Of a DNA stretch of 64,000 nucleotides, positions 43,962-55,307 are shown piece after piece. The position numbers and the translations under genes were made by a program. Each line of letters begins with the position of its first letter. Positions within the stretch are counted from its first letter, which is position 1. The stretch spans positions 62,001 to 126,000 of the forward strand of contig NZ_JAHWGP010000001.1 in NCBI RefSeq assembly GCF_020873915.1. Reading direction: 5' to 3'. The DNA is from Streptomyces sp. DH5 (GTDB taxonomy: Bacteria; Actinomycetota; Actinomycetes; Streptomycetales; Streptomycetaceae). The notes below the pieces were generated by a model. The model saw nothing but the letters and a program-made list of their open reading frames with translations. It ran no database searches and was not told where the DNA came from.

Positions 43962-44302
43962 CGTCGGGCACCCGGTGCCACCGCGACCGAGGCGCTCGGG
44001 TCGGAATCCGGTCGTCCCCAGTGGCTTCTCCGTCGCCGCCGCCCCTGACGCGTCCAGGTTCCGTTCCTGCCGCATGGCAGTCGGGTGCCAGGCGGGAGGG
44101 TACTTGTCGAGGGCCACAGTGCCGTCCCGGCGGTGTTGGCTCAGTGCCGACGGCTTGGGAGACCCGGACACCGTTCCGCGCTGCCGGCGCGGTCCTGGAC
44201 CACACTTCGTCGCGAGCGGTTCCCGGGAGCGGTGCAGGAACGCCTGCCCCAGCAGCCGACCCGCCGCACGAAGGCACTTCCCCGGTGCGAAATACTCTCC
44301 CG
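43962..44302. other. Intergenic region, no recognisable gene
   Basis: 340 bp between the LRV protein and the GNAT gene. One minus-strand frame (GTVALDKYPPAWHPTAMRQE) is mildly protein-like but was not recognised. Confidence 0.35.
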
Positions 44303-44791
44303 ATGAGGTCACGCACTTCCCCGATCAGCCAGCAGATCACGATACGGAGGGCCGTCGCGCGGGATGCCAAACGGCTCACGCGACTCGTGCGTGGCTCAGG
44401 AGCCTACGAGGGTAAGTACGCAGCCGCCGTCGCGGGCTACCGCGTCGGTCCTGATTACATCGAAGCCCACCGCGTCTTCGTAGCCGTCAGCGCCGACGAG
44501 CACGGAGGCCGGGTCCTCGGGTTCTACTCGCTCGTCCTCGCTCCACCGGAGCTCGACCTGCTGTTCGTCGCCGACGAAGCGCAAGAACGCGGTATCGGAC
44601 GGTTGCTCGTCGCGCACATGCAGTCCGAGGCCCGTGCCGCCGGGCTCGACCGTGTCAAGGTCGTGTCGCATCTTCCCGCCGAGGACTTCTACCACCACGT
44701 CGGTGCAGTGCGGACCGGGACCGCGCTCGCCAACCCACCCGCCGTGCCGTGGGACCGTCCCGAATTCGAGTTCCGTATTCCTCCGGAATGA
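44303..44791 (+). CDS. GNAT-family N-acetyltransferase
   Basis: 162 residues. GNAT fold: [38 protein letters not shown] and the acetyl-CoA loop [20 protein letters not shown], then [19 protein letters not shown]. Start ATG 44303. The acceptor is unknown. Confidence 0.9.
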   Translation: MRSRTSPISQQITIRRAVARDAKRLTRLVRGSGAYEGKYAAAVAGYRVGPDYIEAHRVFVAVSADEHGGRVLGFYSLVLAPPELDLLFVADEAQERGIGRLLVAHMQSEARAAGLDRVKVVSHLPAEDFYHHVGAVRTGTALANPPAVPWDRPEFEFRIPPE

Positions 44792-44801
44792 GGCCGCCCG
44801 C

Positions 44802-45061
44802 CTACACCCCTGTGAGGGCTCGGCGGTCGGGGCTGCACCGGGATCTGCGGAAGATCCGCCAGGACTCCAGGCGGGCGACACCGCGTTCGACCGGCGCCCT
44901 TGCCGCGGCCCAGGCTCGGTTGACGGTCTTCTCGGTGGGAGTGAGTTCCTGCAGGGGTCTGCGTTTGATGCCCGTGGTCAGCCAGGGGCCACCGCCCTGG
45001 TAGGCGAGGTCGGCCAGGAGGGGGACGCCCCGGCGCTCGCGGATACGGATGATCCGGTGAG
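44802..45061 (-). pseudogene. C-terminal transposase fragment (IS5-like DDE)
   Basis: Minus frame reads [40 protein letters not shown] and [20 protein letters not shown], the usual ADKGYQG...[13 protein letters not shown] ending of Streptomyces DDE_Tnp_4 transposases. The front part is missing; it is joined to unrelated sequence at 45060. Confidence 0.85.
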
Positions 45062-45212
45062 CGCGAACACCGAACTCGCCGCCGAACTGACCCTGAGCGA
45101 AGTTACGGTGAAGTCCCACGTGGCGCGGATCCTCGCCAAGCTGTCGCTCCGCGACCGGGCCCAGGCCGTCGTACTCGCCTACGAGACGGGACTGGTCAGG
45201 CCCGGCGAATGA
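45057..45212 (+). pseudogene. Response-regulator HTH fragment, near-exact copy of 39886-40025
   Basis: Encodes [40 protein letters not shown] and TGLVRPGE. It differs from the end of the NarL-type regulator by about three bases over 140 bp. No receiver domain. Confidence 0.88.
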
Positions 45213-45451
45213 AGCAGAGCGGGCGGGACCGGCCGGCCCTCCGTCCTCTGCGGGCCCTCGCTCCCCCGAGCGTGGCGACGGCCTCCTCAAGGACCGCCTG
45301 TCTCACGGGCCGACTCCCGGACCCACGGCTCGCACGTACGAGTGCCGTCCGATCCGAAGCCGTCGAGGGCGGTGGACGCGCGGCCGGGGCCGGGCGGTCG
45401 GTGCGGTGGACCCCGCCGGCCGCGCACCGCGCCTGTCGTCCCGCCCCCGGG
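45213..45451. other. Intergenic region, no recognisable gene
   Basis: Separates the fragment cluster from the next hypothetical gene. No coding-like frame other than shadows. Confidence 0.35.
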
Positions 45452-45904
45452 CTACCGGCGGCTGATTCCAGGCAGGCGAACGTCGGCGTCGTCGAGCATC
45501 AGCAGGGTGTGCGTCCGGGTCCGCTCCTTCATGTAGGGCCAGGAGGCCTCCACCAGACCCCTGTCGAGGAGGAGCTGATCCAGCACCTCGAAGTAGACGG
45601 CACCGCCGACGTGCTCCGTGGAGTGGTCCACGATGCGCTCCACGAAGTCCCAGCACCGGGTGAGCAGCCGCGTGTCCGGGTTGTCGCTCCTCAGCTGCGG
45701 CAGCAGCACCGGCGTGGTGAAGCATCCGGCCAGCAGTTCGTACAGCATCACGGCCGCGTCCTCGGTCAGGACGGCCGCTTCCGCGGGCCGGCGGAACATC
45801 TCGGCGATGGAGTCGGCGGATTCGGGGACCATGCGCAACAGCAGCGGGGGGATCTCCTCGACCGGGATCTCCTCGACCGGATCCTCGGCGGGGGTGTCGC
45901 TCAT
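45452..45904 (-). CDS. Conserved hypothetical acidic protein
   Basis: About 150 residues from ATG 45904 (MSDTPAEDPVEEIP), with GAGGTAGAC just upstream; ATG 45943 would add 13 residues. The N-terminus is strongly acidic and repetitive (PVEEIPVEEIP); the rest is helical with AVMLYELLAGCFTTPVLLPQ and TRCWDFVERIVDHSTEHVGG. It resembles small Streptomyces proteins of the immunity/contact type, but no family is claimed. Confidence 0.65.
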   Translation of the reverse strand: MSDTPAEDPVEEIPVEEIPPLLLRMVPESADSIAEMFRRPAEAAVLTEDAAVMLYELLAGCFTTPVLLPQLRSDNPDTRLLTRCWDFVERIVDHSTEHVGGAVYFEVLDQLLLDRGLVEASWPYMKERTRTHTLLMLDDADVRLPGISRR

Positions 45905-46066
45905 GTCTACCTCAGCAGGTGTGTCGGTCGTGCCCATGGGCACGGGTTCGGAGCCCTTCGTACGAGATGTCCCGGACCTCGTGGGGGAGACGGGCGACAG
46001 AACGGGCAGGACCCCACCTCTTCGGCGTGATCCCTGTCCGTTCCTTCAGCGGCTGGCCGGCTAGGG

Positions 46067-46090
46067 GGACTGTAAATCGTTCGGTGTAAC
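46067..46090. repeat. IS256 left terminal inverted repeat
   Basis: GGACTGTAAATCG...CGGTGTAAC; matches the right end ACACTGTCAAACG...CGGTGTAAC in 18 of 24 positions. Confidence 0.75.
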
Positions 46091-46113
46091 TCCCGATCAT
46101 GGAGGATGCATCG

Positions 46114-47406
46114 ATGACCAGTGAGAACGTGACCGAGCAGGACGCTGTCGAGTCGGCAGCGGCGGTGTCGGCAAAGGCCGTGGACGACCAGCTGATCGAC
46201 GAGCTGGTGAGCCGGGCCCAGGCCGAGGGTCTTCAGCTGACCGGCGAGGGCGGGCTGCTGCAGCAGCTGACCAAGCGGCTGCTGGAGTCCGCCCTGGAAG
46301 GCGAGATCACCGACCATCTCGGCTATGGCAAGCACGATCCGGCGGGGAAGAACGGCGGCAACTCCCGCAACGGCACACGCTCCAAGACCGTGCTGACCGA
46401 CGTCGGGCCGGTGGAGATCATCGTGCCCCGCCACCGGGACGGCTCCTTCGAACCGAAGATCGTCAAGAAGCGGCAGAAGCGCCTGACCGGTGTCGACGAG
46501 ATGGTCATCTCGCTGGCCGCCAAGGGCCTGACCACCGGCGAGGTCCAGGCCCACCTGGCCGAGGTCTATGGCGCCGACGTCTCCCGCCAGACCATCTCCA
46601 CCATCACCGACAAGGTCCTGGACGGCATGGCCGAATGGCAGAGCCGCCCCCTCGACCCGGTCTATCCGGTGGTCTTCATCGACGCCATCCACGTGAAGAT
46701 CCGCGACGGTGCGGTCGCCAACCGGCCGATCTATGTGGCCTTGGCCGTCACCACCGAGGGCCGGCGGGAGATCCTCGGCCTGTGGGCCGGGGACGGCAGC
46801 GAGGGCGCCAAGCACTGGATGCACATCCTCACCGAGATCAAGAACCGCGGCGTGAACGACGTTCTCATGCTGGTCTGCGACGGGCTCAAGGGCCTGCCTG
46901 ACGCGGTGGAGACCGTCTGGCCCCGCACCATCGTGCAGACCTGCGTGGTGCACCTGCTGCGGAACTCCTTCCGCTATGCCGCCCGCCAGGACTGGGACAA
47001 GATCGCCCGTCTCCTCAAGCCCGTCTACACGGCGCCGACCGAAGAGGCTGCCCTGGACCGGTTCGCGGAGTTCGCCGACGCCTGGGGCCGGAAGTATCCG
47101 GCGATCGTGAAGCTGTGGGAGAACGCCTGGGAGGAGTTCACCCCCTTCCTACGGTTCGACACCGAGATCCGCCGCATCGTCTGCACCACCAACGCGATCG
47201 AGTCGGTGAACGCCCGCATCCGCCGGGCGGTCAAGGCCCGCGGGCACTTCCCGAACGAGACCGCGGCCCTGAAGTGTGTCTACATGGCGATCATGTCGCT
47301 CGATCCCACCGGCCGGGGCCAGGCTCGCTGGACCCTGCGCTGGAAGACCGCTCTGAACGCCTTCGACATCACCTTCGACGGCCGCCTGTCGGCAGCCCGT
47401 CAGTAA
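46114..47406 (+). CDS. IS256-family transposase
   Basis: 430 residues, full length for the family. DDE catalytic sites: Asp in VVFIDAIHVKIRDGAV, Asp in LMLVCDGLKGLPDAV and Glu in TTNAIESVNARIRRA. Also LGYGKHDPAGKNGGNSRNGT typical of the N-terminal part. ATG 46114 is favoured over ATG 46099 because GGAGG lies 8 nt before it. No frameshift or missing residue, so the element may be active. Confidence 0.95.
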   Translation: MTSENVTEQDAVESAAAVSAKAVDDQLIDELVSRAQAEGLQLTGEGGLLQQLTKRLLESALEGEITDHLGYGKHDPAGKNGGNSRNGTRSKTVLTDVGPVEIIVPRHRDGSFEPKIVKKRQKRLTGVDEMVISLAAKGLTTGEVQAHLAEVYGADVSRQTISTITDKVLDGMAEWQSRPLDPVYPVVFIDAIHVKIRDGAVANRPIYVALAVTTEGRREILGLWAGDGSEGAKHWMHILTEIKNRGVNDVLMLVCDGLKGLPDAVETVWPRTIVQTCVVHLLRNSFRYAARQDWDKIARLLKPVYTAPTEEAALDRFAEFADAWGRKYPAIVKLWENAWEEFTPFLRFDTEIRRIVCTTNAIESVNARIRRAVKARGHFPNETAALKCVYMAIMSLDPTGRGQARWTLRWKTALNAFDITFDGRLSAARQ

Positions 47407-47420
47407 CCCCAACCACCTTC

Positions 47421-47444
47421 GTTACACCGCTCGTTTGACAGTGT
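47421..47444. repeat. IS256 right terminal inverted repeat
   Basis: GTTACACCG...GACAGTGT, the reverse complement partner of 46067-46090. Confidence 0.75.
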
Positions 47445-47498
47445 CTAGTCCCAGGTGATGTTTGACGTTCTGGTCCCAGCTGTTGCCTGACGGTGGGC

Positions 47499-47755
47499 CT
47501 AGACAACATCGGAAACCCTGTGGGGCCTGTTCGCCTTCACGTTGCGGACCGGGACGTCGGTGGTGCGCCGGATGACCCGGATCTGGCCGTCCAGGTCGAC
47601 GGTGATCGTCGTGTCCGACACGCGCACGGTCACGGTCCGGCCCGCGTACGGGCGGCCGAGGGAGACGGTCTGGCGGCAGACCATGACCGTGCCCACCGCG
47701 CTGACCCGCCGCTGCACCCGCACCGGCTCCATGCCCGGCCGCGGCGGCGGCCCGG
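47499..47755 (-). pseudogene. C-terminal remnant of an IS481-type transposase
   Basis: Minus frame reads VCRQTVSLGRPYAGRTVTVR, VSDTTITVDLDGQIRVIRRT and TDVPVRNVKANRPHRVSDVV, the usual beta-rich end of Streptomyces IS481/integrase-core transposases. The catalytic part is missing. Confidence 0.78.
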
Positions 47756-48166
47756 CTACGGCAGCAGAGTGAATGCCGGGAGGTGACTCGGGCGCACCAC
47801 GCTGAAGTGGCAGCGGTCCAGGGTGGCGATGTTGACCGCGCGGTACTTCTCGGCGACCGCGACGACGAAGGCGTCGGCGGTGCCCAGGGGCAGGCTCGCG
47901 TACTGCTCGACCAGGTCGGCGGCCCGGCTGACCTCGGAGGAGGTCACGGGCACCAGTTCGTAGACTCCGTCCGCGACGTCGCGCAGGAAATCGGCCTCTG
48001 CCTTGGCCCCGGCACGACTGGCGAGCATGTAACCGATCTCGGTCAGCAGTGGGGCGGGTAGCAGGAGCGGGCCGGGGAAGTTCTGGAGCAGGTCGACGCA
48101 CTGCAGGTGGTAGTCGTCCTTGCGGTTGGCGGCCGCCACCACGGGGCCGGTGTCGATGACGATCAC
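47756..48166 (-). CDS. PIN-domain toxin, VapC-like
   Basis: 136 residues. PIN nuclease acids: Asp5 in MIVIDTGPVVAAA, Glu in LLTEIGYML, Asp in LPLGTADAFVVAVAE and Asp in IATLDRCHF. VapC toxins cut tRNA or rRNA. GTG 48166 overlaps the antitoxin stop, so the order is antitoxin then toxin. Confidence 0.93.
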   Translation of the reverse strand: MIVIDTGPVVAAANRKDDYHLQCVDLLQNFPGPLLLPAPLLTEIGYMLASRAGAKAEADFLRDVADGVYELVPVTSSEVSRAADLVEQYASLPLGTADAFVVAVAEKYRAVNIATLDRCHFSVVRPSHLPAFTLLP

Positions 48167-48387
48167 GCGCTCCGGGGCTCCTCACTGGCCCAGGCGTCGC
48201 GGACGATCTCCTTGGAGCGGACCGCGAGGTCGGGTTCGCCGTCGAAGACGCCGGTCGTGCGGAACCGGCGGCGGGGGCGCTCGCCGCGCTCCACTTCCGC
48301 CCACTGCCGCAGCAGCTCTATGGCGTCGGGCAGCCGGTCCTCCGGCACCGCGTCGAGCAGCCGGTGTGCTTCCTCGCGTACGGTCAT
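48163..48387 (-). CDS. VapB-like antitoxin
   Basis: 74 residues, acidic/basic, with a helical start (MTVREEAHRLLDAVPEDRL) and a C-terminal segment RRRFRTTGVFDGEPDLAVRS. No classical ribbon-helix-helix or AbrB motif is certain; the call rests on position and coupling to the PIN toxin. Probably autoregulated with the toxin. Confidence 0.82.
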   Translation of the reverse strand: MTVREEAHRLLDAVPEDRLPDAIELLRQWAEVERGERPRRRFRTTGVFDGEPDLAVRSKEIVRDAWASEEPRSA

Positions 48388-48579
48388 GCGCTCAGTGTAG
48401 GGTCCGCAGCCGCCGTCGGCCCAGGAGTTGCCAGGCCGCACCGCTGCTTGGTGGTGGTCTGCGCTTCTGACGGCAGCGCTGACGGCAACAACCACGGACA
48501 CCAGGGCACAGCCACGGACGCCAGCGGAGCACGAAACCGCCGATGACCTGCGAAAAGGCAGGTCGAAGGCTTCGCGTAG
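48388..48579. other. Intergenic region, lower GC, possible decayed Rhs/HINT coding
   Basis: No intact gene. It leads into the toxin tail and probably contains decayed remains of the larger gene. Confidence 0.4.
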
Positions 48580-48591
48580 CACACGTACTAT

Positions 48592-48924
48592 GTGCTGGCG
48601 GGCGGGACTCCGGTACTCGTTCACAATGCCGGCGGCGATCCGGTAGCGCCAAAAATCATCCAGCGTGGACTGCAGCAGATAAAGGACGGAACGCTGCAGC
48701 AGCGTAGAAATCCTGACGGCACATTGGACTTCTTCAACAACTATGAGAAGAACAAGAGGAATGCCTGGTGGGTGGGTGCCAAGATCTATGCGCCGGATCC
48801 AAACAATAACGACTGCCGCATCCTCGAAAAGGATGGCCAGTACAAATGGGTGGGTCCGAAGGGGAACGTGAAGGGTGCGGGGCATTTCTATGGCAAGCTC
48901 ATGAACATTCCAGGGTGCAGCTGA
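48592..48924 (+). CDS. Orphan C-terminal toxin domain of a polymorphic (Rhs/HINT-type) toxin
   Basis: The frame reads HTYYVLAGGTPVLVHNAGG just after an in-frame TAG at 48577; this is the conserved end of the HINT pre-toxin segment that precedes variable toxin domains. The next ~90 residues (PKIIQRGLQQIKDGTLQQRR, DFFNNYEKNKRNAWWVGAKI, DNGQ-type DCRILEKDGQYKWVGP) form a small toxin-like domain, possibly a nuclease of the barnase/RelE-like class (inference). Base composition is clearly lower in GC than the surroundings. The large upstream protein is absent, so the toxin is probably an unexpressed or reserve cassette. Followed 19 bp later by a probable immunity gene. Confidence 0.7.
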   Translation: MLAGGTPVLVHNAGGDPVAPKIIQRGLQQIKDGTLQQRRNPDGTLDFFNNYEKNKRNAWWVGAKIYAPDPNNNDCRILEKDGQYKWVGPKGNVKGAGHFYGKLMNIPGCS

Positions 48925-48943
48925 GGCGTGAGGGGGAAGTCTT

Positions 48944-49519
48944 GTGGATGTCGAGATTCTCGCTCAGAAAATGAAGGACTGTGGTCTGAAATTTCTGGGA
49001 TTCAGGCGAGGGGCGGGAATCCCTCCGTATGTCGCGGGAATGGTCACGTCCTGTGGCCCTGAGGAAGGCCGACGGGATCGGACGGTCGCGCTTGACGACC
49101 CTGCTCGGGTTCAGAAGGCGAACGCCGACTGGTTCCAATTGGCAACGGAATCCGGGTTGCTCACCGCCGATCGTCGGTTCCTGCTCTCCGTCAGCGTTCC
49201 GTGCCCCGATGCGGTCGACGATACAGAGGTCGAGGGCGTCTGGGCTCTCGTCGAGTTGCTGGACGACTGGGACATCATGGGTGCGGGCTGTGCGGCCGGC
49301 GTCATGGGGAGTCGATATGGCTCTCCCGCGTTCGTCATGTCCGCTCTGGACGGATCGGTCTTCGTGCAAGGCACGGTGTGGCAGTCCAGCATCGGGACTG
49401 CCGTGCTGCCCCACCCGCATCGTGTGCAGTCCCTCCGGGATGTTGCCTGTCTGAACGTCGGGAAGTCGTACCGAACAGCCCCTGAAAACGAGGACACGCT
49501 GGCTTGGCTCGCCAGGTAG
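48944..49519 (+). CDS. Probable immunity protein
   Basis: 191 residues from GTG 48944 with AGGGGGAAG upstream. Lower GC at the start, like the toxin tail. No signal, membrane helix or known domain; acidic surface patches (CPDAVDDTEVEGVWALVELL, DDWDIMGAG) would suit binding of a basic toxin. Assignment rests on position directly after the toxin cassette, as in most polymorphic toxin systems. Confidence 0.6.
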   Translation: MDVEILAQKMKDCGLKFLGFRRGAGIPPYVAGMVTSCGPEEGRRDRTVALDDPARVQKANADWFQLATESGLLTADRRFLLSVSVPCPDAVDDTEVEGVWALVELLDDWDIMGAGCAAGVMGSRYGSPAFVMSALDGSVFVQGTVWQSSIGTAVLPHPHRVQSLRDVACLNVGKSYRTAPENEDTLAWLAR

Positions 49520-49538
49520 GACGAGGGGCGGGGTATCG

Positions 49539-49571
49539 GGGAAGCCCCGCCGGTATCCGGCGGGGCTTCCC
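49539..49571. terminator. Strong terminator hairpin
   Basis: 15-bp perfect stem GGGAAGCCCCGCCGG / CCGGCGGGGCTTCCC with a 3-nt loop, 19 bp after the immunity gene. Confidence 0.92.
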
Positions 49572-49589
49572 GCGTGTCTGACGGCGACG

Positions 49590-49835
49590 TCAGCGGATGA
49601 CGGCTGCGGTGGGTGGGTCGTCGGGGTCGTCGTCGGTAGGGCGAAGGGCGTTGTCGAGGGCATGCATGCCCGTACCGGCCCGGTCCGCGATCTCGCCGCG
49701 GCCGGGCCGGCGCATGGGCCGGTCGCGCTGTCCGCGGGCAAATACGACGCGGGCCGCTGCCCGCGAGGGCGGTGACCCGCGTCGTGCTCCGACTCGGGCG
49801 CGAAGTCCCAACGAAGTCCCACGACGTGCCGTCAC
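49590..49835 (-). CDS. Small hypothetical ORF downstream of the murA homologue
   Basis: 81 codons from GTG 49835. The C-terminal half (GRGEIADRAGTGMHALDNAL, RPTDDDPDDPP) is more protein-like than the Arg-rich front. It follows a 17-codon frame (MTGETLLARGNTRRQEA, 49832-49885) with a GTGA overlap. Could be a remnant. Low confidence. Confidence 0.25.
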   Translation of the reverse strand: MTARRGTSLGLRARVGARRGSPPSRAAARVVFARGQRDRPMRRPGRGEIADRAGTGMHALDNALRPTDDDPDDPPTAAVIR

Positions 49836-49899
49836 GCTTCCTGGCGGCGTGTATTGCCCCGGGCCAGTAAGGTTTCGCCAGTCATCACCTGACGTCCTT

Positions 49900-51429
49900 T
49901 CAGATGTCCCGGAAGATCTCGATCTGTGCCCCGATCGAGTTCAGCCGTTCCGCCAGGTCCTCGTAACCGCGGTTGATGACGTACACGTTGCGCAGGACGG
50001 ACGTGCCCTCCGCGGCCATCATGGCGAGCAGGACGACCACGGCCGGGCGCAGTGCCGGCGGGCACATCATCTCGGCGGCGCGCCAGCGGGTCGGGCCTTC
50101 CACCAGCACCCGGTGCGGGTCGAGGAGCTGGAGCCGGCCGCCGAGGCGGTTGAGGTCGGTCAGGTAGATGGCGCGGTTGTCGTAGACCCAGTCGTGGATG
50201 AGGGTCTTGCCCTGGGCCGTCGCCGCGATCGCCGCGAAGAACGGGACGTTGTCGATGTTCAGGCCGGGGAACGGCATCGGGTGGATCTTGTCGATCGGCG
50301 CCTCCAGCTTGGAGGGCCGGACGGTGAGGTCCACCAGGCGCGTGCGGCCGTTGTCGGCGAAGTACTCCGGCGTGCGGTCGTGGTCGAGGCCCATCTCCTC
50401 CAGGACCGCCAGCTCGATCTCCAGGAACTCGATGGGGACCCGGCGGACCGTCAGCTCGGACTCCGTCACGACGGCCGCGGCCACCAGGCTCATCGCCTCG
50501 ACCGGGTCCTCGGAGGGGGAGTAGTCGACGTCGGCGTCGATGGTGGGTACGCCGTGCACGGTGAGCGTGGTGGTGCCGATGCCGTCGACCTTGACGCCCA
50601 GGGCCTCCAGGAAGAAGCACAGGTCCTGGACCATGTAGTTGGAGGAGGCGTTGCGGATGACGGTGGTGCCGTCGTGCCGGGCGGCGGCGAGCAGCGCGTT
50701 CTCGGTGACGGTGTCGCCGCGCTCGGTCAGCACGATCGGGCGGTCCGGGGCGACGGAGCGGTCGACCACCGCGTGGTACTGGCCCTCGGTCGCGGCGATG
50801 TCCAGGCCGAACCGGCGCAGCGCGATCATGTGCGGTTCGACGGTGCGCGTGCCGAGGTCGCAGCCGCCGGCGTACGGCAGCATGAAGCGGTCCGCGCGGT
50901 GCAGCAGCGGGCCGAGGAACATGATGATGGAGCGGGTGCGGCGGGCGGCGTCCGCGTCGATGGCGGCGAGGTTCAGCTCGGCCGGGGGCACGATCTCCAG
51001 GTCGACGCCGTCGTTGATCCAGCGGGTGCGCACGCCGATGGAGTTCAGCACCTCGAGCAGGCGGTAGACCTCCTCGATGCGCGCCACGCGGCGCAGCACC
51101 GTGCGCCCGCTGTTGAGCAGCGAGGCGCACAGCAGCGCCACACACGCGTTCTTGCTCGTCTTGACGTCGATGGAGCCGGACAGGTGCCGGCCGCCGACCA
51201 CGCGCAGATGCATCGGGCCCGCGTAGCCCAGGGAGACGATCTCGCTGTCCAGCGCCTCGCCGATACGGGCGATCATCTCAAGGCTGATGTTCTGGTTTCC
51301 GCGCTCGATGCGGTTGACGGCGCTCTGGCTGGTAGCGAGCGCCTCGGCGAGCTGCGTCTGTGTCCAGCCGCGGTGTTGCCGGGCGTCGCGGATGAGCTTG
51401 CCGATGCGTACGAGGTAGTCGTCTGCCAT
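49900..51429 (-). CDS. UDP-N-acetylglucosamine 1-carboxyvinyltransferase homologue fused to an N-terminal HTH
   Basis: 509 residues. Residues ~5-65 are a XRE-type helix-turn-helix (LIRDARQHRGWTQTQLAEAL, ATSQSAVNRIERG). The remainder is an EPSP-synthase-fold MurA-like protein: Lys93-Asn94 in VKTSKNACVALL, and the active-site Cys190 in PYAGGCDLGTRTVEPH, so the key catalytic residues are retained. MurA makes the first committed precursor of peptidoglycan. The DNA-binding fusion suggests that enzyme state is linked to transcription. A palindrome lies just before its start. Confidence 0.9.
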   Translation of the reverse strand: MADDYLVRIGKLIRDARQHRGWTQTQLAEALATSQSAVNRIERGNQNISLEMIARIGEALDSEIVSLGYAGPMHLRVVGGRHLSGSIDVKTSKNACVALLCASLLNSGRTVLRRVARIEEVYRLLEVLNSIGVRTRWINDGVDLEIVPPAELNLAAIDADAARRTRSIIMFLGPLLHRADRFMLPYAGGCDLGTRTVEPHMIALRRFGLDIAATEGQYHAVVDRSVAPDRPIVLTERGDTVTENALLAAARHDGTTVIRNASSNYMVQDLCFFLEALGVKVDGIGTTTLTVHGVPTIDADVDYSPSEDPVEAMSLVAAAVVTESELTVRRVPIEFLEIELAVLEEMGLDHDRTPEYFADNGRTRLVDLTVRPSKLEAPIDKIHPMPFPGLNIDNVPFFAAIAATAQGKTLIHDWVYDNRAIYLTDLNRLGGRLQLLDPHRVLVEGPTRWRAAEMMCPPALRPAVVVLLAMMAAEGTSVLRNVYVINRGYEDLAERLNSIGAQIEIFRDI

Positions 51430-51441
51430 GGGGTTGAGGCT

Positions 51442-51457
51442 ATCTCAGATATGAGAT
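51442..51457. promoter_or_regulatory. Palindromic operator before HTH-MurA gene
   Basis: ATCTCA-GATA-TGAGAT, perfect 6-bp arms, 13 bp before the start. With the preceding T it fits TATCTC-N6-GAGAT, the same layout as the site before acnA at 52332. Confidence 0.55.
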
Positions 51458-51508
51458 GGCGCCTCTTGGGGGGTCCGTTCGGGTGATGTGACGTCAGTGG
51501 CCCCCGGC

Positions 51509-51700
51509 TCAGCGGGACCGAGTGGTTCGGCGCCACCCGAAAGGCCCGGGCAAATCCATCGATGTCGCACGACGTCCCGTGCTGCTGCGGGTGTAGCGCG
51601 GGCCGTTCTTGCTGCCGGTGGTGAGGGACCACGAGCGCTTGTTGATGTTCAGCCGCACCCCCGGAAGGATCCGGAAGCTCTTGCGGAACGTGAGCGGCAT
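51509..51700 (-). CDS. DUF4236 small protein
   Basis: 63 residues starting MPLTFRKSFRILPGVRLNIN, then KRSWSLTTGSKNGPRYTRSS and LPGPFGWRRT. This is the DUF4236 pattern (FRKSxxIxPGVRLNxxxxxxS). AGAGGAGG lies just upstream of ATG 51700. Function unknown; widely conserved small protein. Confidence 0.88.
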   Translation of the reverse strand: MPLTFRKSFRILPGVRLNINKRSWSLTTGSKNGPRYTRSSTGRRATSMDLPGPFGWRRTTRSR

Positions 51701-52331
51701 CCCTGCCTCCTCTGTGGGGAAACTGACCCGGTCTCAGTCGCCTACCCCGTCCGGGCGTACTGATGACAGCCCTCGCCCGGGCCGGTCGGGCACCGTCCCG
51801 CGTCCTCCCGTGGCGGGGCGTGGCGGGGGAGTGTCCTCCCGGGCGGGGCGGTCCGAGCGTGCGGGGCGGGCGTGCGGGGCGGGCGGAAGGGTGACGGCCC
51901 CGCCCGTCGAGCGGCCGACGAGGTCACCGTCTCCGGTCCCAGTGCGTCCAGGCGGCCGGCGGCGTCGTCGCGCATGACCTGCGGTGGGTGGGCCCCGGGG
52001 TGCTCACTGTGCGTGCGGCGGTGCCCCGGGCGGGCCGGAGGCGCGGCAGGGCGGCCGGGTTCCGCCGACGGGCGGTGCGTGGTGACCGACCATGGCCGCT
52101 CGCCTTCCGGGTACCCGGAAGGGCGGACCCGGGGATCCGGAAGGGCGGACCGGGTTCACCGAAGGCCGAACCGCGCACGGGCCGGGTGCGCCGGACTCCG
52201 GTGCGATCACGCGCACGAGCGGGTTGACTGGCGGCAGCAGTCCGCACGACCGGGTCGGCCGGGCCGCGCCTCGACGGGCGGGGTCGCCGGCCGGGCCCGG
52301 GCATGACCATTCCGCCCGCGTGTACTAGAGT
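51701..52331. other. Long GC-rich intergenic region before acnA
   Basis: About 630 bp with no convincing gene. Contains short GGGATCCGGAAGGGCGG-type direct and inverted repeats (52100-52160). Likely holds the acnA leader or promoter at its right end. Confidence 0.4.
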
Positions 52332-52349
52332 TATCTCGACATCGAGATA
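52332..52349. promoter_or_regulatory. 18-bp palindrome upstream of acnA (MarR/TamR-like site)
   Basis: TATCTCGA-CA-TCGAGATA, perfect 8-bp arms, about 130 bp before acnA. The size suits a MarR-family dimer. TamR of S. coelicolor is known to regulate aconitase; that this is its site is inference. Confidence 0.6.
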
Positions 52350-52389
52350 TCTGCCGAGGAGCACCGCAGCCGCCACCCTGGTGAGGGTC

Positions 52390-55201
<2,812 letters not shown>

Positions 55202-55222
55202 GCGGCAGGGAAGGGCAGTCGA

Positions 55223-55254
55223 GGGCCGCATTCCCGTTGTCGGGGATGCGGCCC
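55223..55254 (+). terminator. Terminator after acnA
   Basis: 14-bp stem GGGCCGCATTCCCG / CGGGGATGCGGCCC with one G-T pair and loop TTGT, 22 bp after the stop. Confidence 0.85.
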
Positions 55255-55307
55255 CCGTCGTTGCCCCCGGTTGTACGCTGAGACCTCGCCGGACGACGGG
55301 GGTAGCG

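Larger units (their letters stand above)
46066..47446. mobile_element. IS256-family insertion sequence, apparently complete
   Basis: Contains one intact transposase bounded by imperfect ~24-bp terminal inverted repeats (18 of 24 positions match). The ends used here are 46067 and 47444 plus flanking bases. No convincing 8-bp target duplication was seen. Confidence 0.8.

Noticed and set aside
46058-47452. 8-bp target-site duplication of the IS256 element
   Set aside because: Flanks share only CTAG at slightly different offsets; not enough to claim a duplication.
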